Source: Flavobacteriaceae bacterium
GTDB taxonomy: Bacteria > Bacteroidota > Bacteroidia > Flavobacteriales > Flavobacteriaceae
Length of the DNA stretch: 17,160 nt
Reading direction: 5' to 3'
Assembly: GCA_014239895.1 (NCBI GenBank)
Contig: JAAZXZ010000056.1
Coordinates: forward strand, 1-17,160
Shown: in pieces, positions 14,751-17,160 of the stretch
Layout: every line of letters starts with the position of its first letter
How positions within the stretch are numbered: the first letter of the stretch is position 1
Translations under genes and position numbers: made by a program
The notes under the pieces: model-generated
The model's input: the letters and a program-made list of their open reading frames with translations, nothing else
Databases searched by the model: none
Told to the model about the DNA's origin: nothing

Positions 14751-17160
14751 TTAATTTAATTCTTTTTTTAGGTAAAACGCTGTATAATTGGTTTTATTTA
14801 GTAACATTTTTTCTGGTGTGCCTTCAAAAATAATATAACCTCCTTTATTACCACCCTCAGGACCAATATCAATTATATGGTCTACAGTTTTAATAACGTC
14901 CATATTATGCTCTATAATAAGCACAGTGTTCCCTTTATCTACTAACTTGTTTAAAACATTCATTAAAACCTTAATATCTTCAAAGTGTAAGCCAGTTGTA
15001 GGTTCATCTAAAATATACAAAGTATTACCCGTATCTCTTTTTGACAATTCAGATGCTAATTTAATTCTTTGCGCTTCACCCCCTGACAATGTAGTACTTT
15101 GTTGTCCTAATGTAATATATCCAAGACCAACATCTTGTATGGTTTTTAGTTTTTTATATATTTTAGGTATATGTTCAAAAAAGTCTACAGCAGTATTAAT
15201 CGTCATATCCAAAACATTATTTATTGACTTTCCTTTATATTTTATTTCTAGAGTCTCTCTATTGAATCTTTTAGACATACAATTTTCACACTCTACATAA
15301 ACATCTGGAAGAAAATTCATTTCAATAAGCTTTAAACCACCTCCTTTACATTCTTCACAACGCCCTCCCTTAACATTAAAGCTAAAGCGTCCAGGCTTAT
15401 ATCCTCTTATGACAGATTCGTTAAGTAGTGAAAATAAGGTTCTAATCTCAGAGTACACTCCACAATATGTAGCAGGGTTACTTCTAGGAGTTCTTCCAAT
15501 AGGACTTTGACTTATACTCACAACTTTATCTATATTGTCAATTCCTTTAATTGACTTATGAGATAATATTTTTTTATTTCCATTATAAAAATAATTATTT
15601 AGAATAGGGTATAATGTCTCATTGATTAAACTTGATTTTCCGCTTCCCGAAACTCCAGTAATTCCAATCATTTTGTTTAATGGAAAAGACACATCTATAT
15701 CCTTTAAATTATTACCGTTACATCCATATAGATTTATTGTTTTTCCATTACCTTCTCTTCTTTTATCTGGAGTTTCTATAATTTTAACTTTATTTAGATA
15801 ATCTGAAGTTAATGACTTGCTCTTCTTAATTGAGTTTAGATTACCCTCAAACATAATATTACCTCCTTCTTTTCCTGCTAGTGGGCCAATGTCTATAATA
15901 TGATCTGCACGAGAAATCATCTCTTTATCATGTTCAACAACAATTATGGAATTCCCCATATCCCTTAATGCTTCTAAAGACTTGATCAATCTGTCATTAT
16001 CTCTTTGATGTAAGCCTATACTTGGTTCATCTAAAATATATAAGACTCCTACTAATTGTGATCCAATTTGAGAAGCTAATCTGATTCTTTGACTCTCACC
16101 TCCAGAAAGAGATCTTGAAGGTCTATTAAGTGTTAAATATTCTAATCCCACATCTAATAAAAACTGTAATCTTTTTATGAGTTCTTTAATAATTTCTTCT
16201 GAAATATATTTTTGTGTATTGGAGAGTTTAGAATTTGATTTTTTAAACCAACTAATTAAATCAGTTATTTCCATGTTAACTAGCTCATTAATATCCTTAG
16301 CATTAACTTTGAAATACAAAGATTCTTTCTTAAGCCTTGAGCCTTTACAGGTTTCACAAATTATTTCGTCCATATATTTATTTGCCCATCTTCTCAAGGC
16401 AATTGATTCTGTGTTTTTATACTGATTTTCAATAAAATTAACTATCCCCTCAAAGCTTATATTATACTCTCTTTTTATACCCAAAGACTTTCTATTTATT
16501 GTAATTCTATCTTCTATTCCATAAAGAATAGCTTCTAATGCTTTCTTTGAAATATTTTTTATAGGCTCTTTTAATGAAAAACCATATTTTTTTCCAATTA
16601 ACTTGATTTGTTTAGTTATCCAACTTCCAGATGCTTTATTTATTAATTGAATTCCTCCTTGAGAGATTGATTTATTATCATCAGGAATAAGTTTTTTTAA
16701 ATTAATTTTTTTTAAAGTTCCTATGCCATTACAATTCTTACAAGCTCCTTTTGGTGAATTAAATGAAAAACTATTTGGGTCGGGAATTTGATATGAAATT
16801 CCGGTTTCTTCACACATTAAGTTTTTACTAAAATATTTTTGATTTTTTCCAAGTTCATTGCAAATTAAAATAGAACTCCCTCCATGATACATTCCTGTAA
16901 TTATACTGTCTTTTAATCTGTTAGAGCCTCTTTTTAGTTTAGTTAAATCTATTATATCTATTACTATTTCTATATCATGATTCTTATATCTATCTAACAT
17001 TAGATTATTTGTTAGATCAATGAATTCTCCATCAATTCTAGCTTTAGTGTATCCTTTTTTAATAATTTGTTGAAAAAGATCTCTATAGTGGCCTTTTCTA
17101 GCTTTAATTAATGGAGCTAGAAGGTAAATTCTTTTCCCTTTGTATAATTTCTCAATCAGA
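14751..17160 (-). CDS. uvrA: Excinuclease ABC subunit A, N-terminus beyond the window
   Basis: UvrA is the dimeric ABC-type ATPase that finds bulky DNA lesions and loads UvrB in nucleotide excision repair. The frame stays open to the right edge; 802 residues are visible. An internal ATG at 17000 is not the start, because the 53 codons before it encode conserved UvrA sequence (LAPLIKARKGHYRDLF, ARIDGEFIDL). Roughly 130-140 residues, with the first Walker A, lie outside. In visible numbering, the first ABC half has signature LSGGESQR (351-358) and Walker B LYILDEPSIGL (373-383). The second half has Walker A GVSGSGKS (502-509), an intact zinc module (Cys601, Cys604, Cys624, Cys627), signature LSGGEAQR (691-698) and Walker B LYILDEPTTGL (714-724). 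The first zinc module is degenerate, with Cys116-Glu-Glu-Thr119 then Cys140-x2-Cys143. The LOG-family gene follows after 8 nt. Confidence 0.98.
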   Translation of the reverse strand, partial: LIEKLYKGKRIYLLAPLIKARKGHYRDLFQQIIKKGYTKARIDGEFIDLTNNLMLDRYKNHDIEIVIDIIDLTKLKRGSNRLKDSIITGMYHGGSSILICNELGKNQKYFSKNLMCEETGISYQIPDPNSFSFNSPKGACKNCNGIGTLKKINLKKLIPDDNKSISQGGIQLINKASGSWITKQIKLIGKKYGFSLKEPIKNISKKALEAILYGIEDRITINRKSLGIKREYNISFEGIVNFIENQYKNTESIALRRWANKYMDEIICETCKGSRLKKESLYFKVNAKDINELVNMEITDLISWFKKSNSKLSNTQKYISEEIIKELIKRLQFLLDVGLEYLTLNRPSRSLSGGESQRIRLASQIGSQLVGVLYILDEPSIGLHQRDNDRLIKSLEALRDMGNSIIVVEHDKEMISRADHIIDIGPLAGKEGGNIMFEGNLNSIKKSKSLTSDYLNKVKIIETPDKRREGNGKTINLYGCNGNNLKDIDVSFPLNKMIGITGVSGSGKSSLINETLYPILNNYFYNGNKKILSHKSIKGIDNIDKVVSISQSPIGRTPRSNPATYCGVYSEIRTLFSLLNESVIRGYKPGRFSFNVKGGRCEECKGGGLKLIEMNFLPDVYVECENCMSKRFNRETLEIKYKGKSINNVLDMTINTAVDFFEHIPKIYKKLKTIQDVGLGYITLGQQSTTLSGGEAQRIKLASELSKRDTGNTLYILDEPTTGLHFEDIKVLMNVLNKLVDKGNTVLIIEHNMDVIKTVDHIIDIGPEGGNKGGYIIFEGTPEKMLLNKTNYTAFYLKKELN

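Noticed and set aside
14926..15300. A 124-codon open frame on the plus strand
   Set aside because: It lies wholly antisense to conserved uvrA sequence encoding the second ABC half; low-GC coding strands often leave such frames open.
14751..17000. A short UvrA starting at the ATG at 17000
   Set aside because: The frame continues upstream to the window edge with conserved UvrA sequence, so this ATG is internal.

Overview
The window reads as core chromosome from a low-GC member of the Bacteroidota, most likely the Flavobacteriia. No rRNA was available to place it; the evidence is strong A+T bias, Lys/Asn/Ile-rich proteins, few Shine-Dalgarno sequences, one good match to the Bacteroidota -7 element (TAnnTTTG), and family variants typical of the group: a fused E1 alpha/beta ketoacid dehydrogenase, an OmpA lipoprotein with a coiled-coil stalk, a TlpA-type lipoprotein, and a HolA beside a small HsdR-N-type protein. 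I see no phage, transposon, CRISPR array, tRNA or rRNA.

Layout, left to right. pheT (minus) runs off the left edge and lacks its last few dozen codons. It is divergent from a secreted thioredoxin-fold lipoprotein (plus), which converges on recG (minus) with a 4-nt stop-codon overlap. recG is divergent from a PcrA/UvrD-type helicase gene (plus) that uses a TTG start. A hairpin terminator separates this gene from a convergent minus-strand run: the 147-aa PD-(D/E)XK protein, a family 2 glycosyltransferase and the OmpA-family lipoprotein, transcribed in that order. holA (plus) starts 22 nt from the PD-(D/E)XK gene in divergent orientation and converges on the E1 fusion gene with the same 4-nt TTAG overlap. 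Upstream of E1 on the minus strand are a LOG-family nucleotide phosphoribohydrolase gene and uvrA, only 8 nt apart; uvrA runs off the right edge and lacks its N-terminus.

Four of the twelve genes handle DNA: RecG (fork reversal and branch migration), PcrA/UvrD (3'-5' helicase), HolA (clamp-loader delta) and UvrA (nucleotide excision repair damage sensor). The 147-aa PD-(D/E)XK protein may be a fifth. Three products go to the envelope: the TlpA-like lipoprotein, the OmpA-like lipoprotein and the glycosyltransferase. PheT and E1 are translation and central-metabolism housekeeping.

I did not find a convincing new biological system. The best leads are the stand-alone HsdR-N/PD-(D/E)XK protein packed against holA and coupled to a glycosyltransferase, the coupling of a LOG enzyme to uvrA, a degenerate first zinc module in UvrA, and two convergent gene pairs with identical overlapping stop codons.
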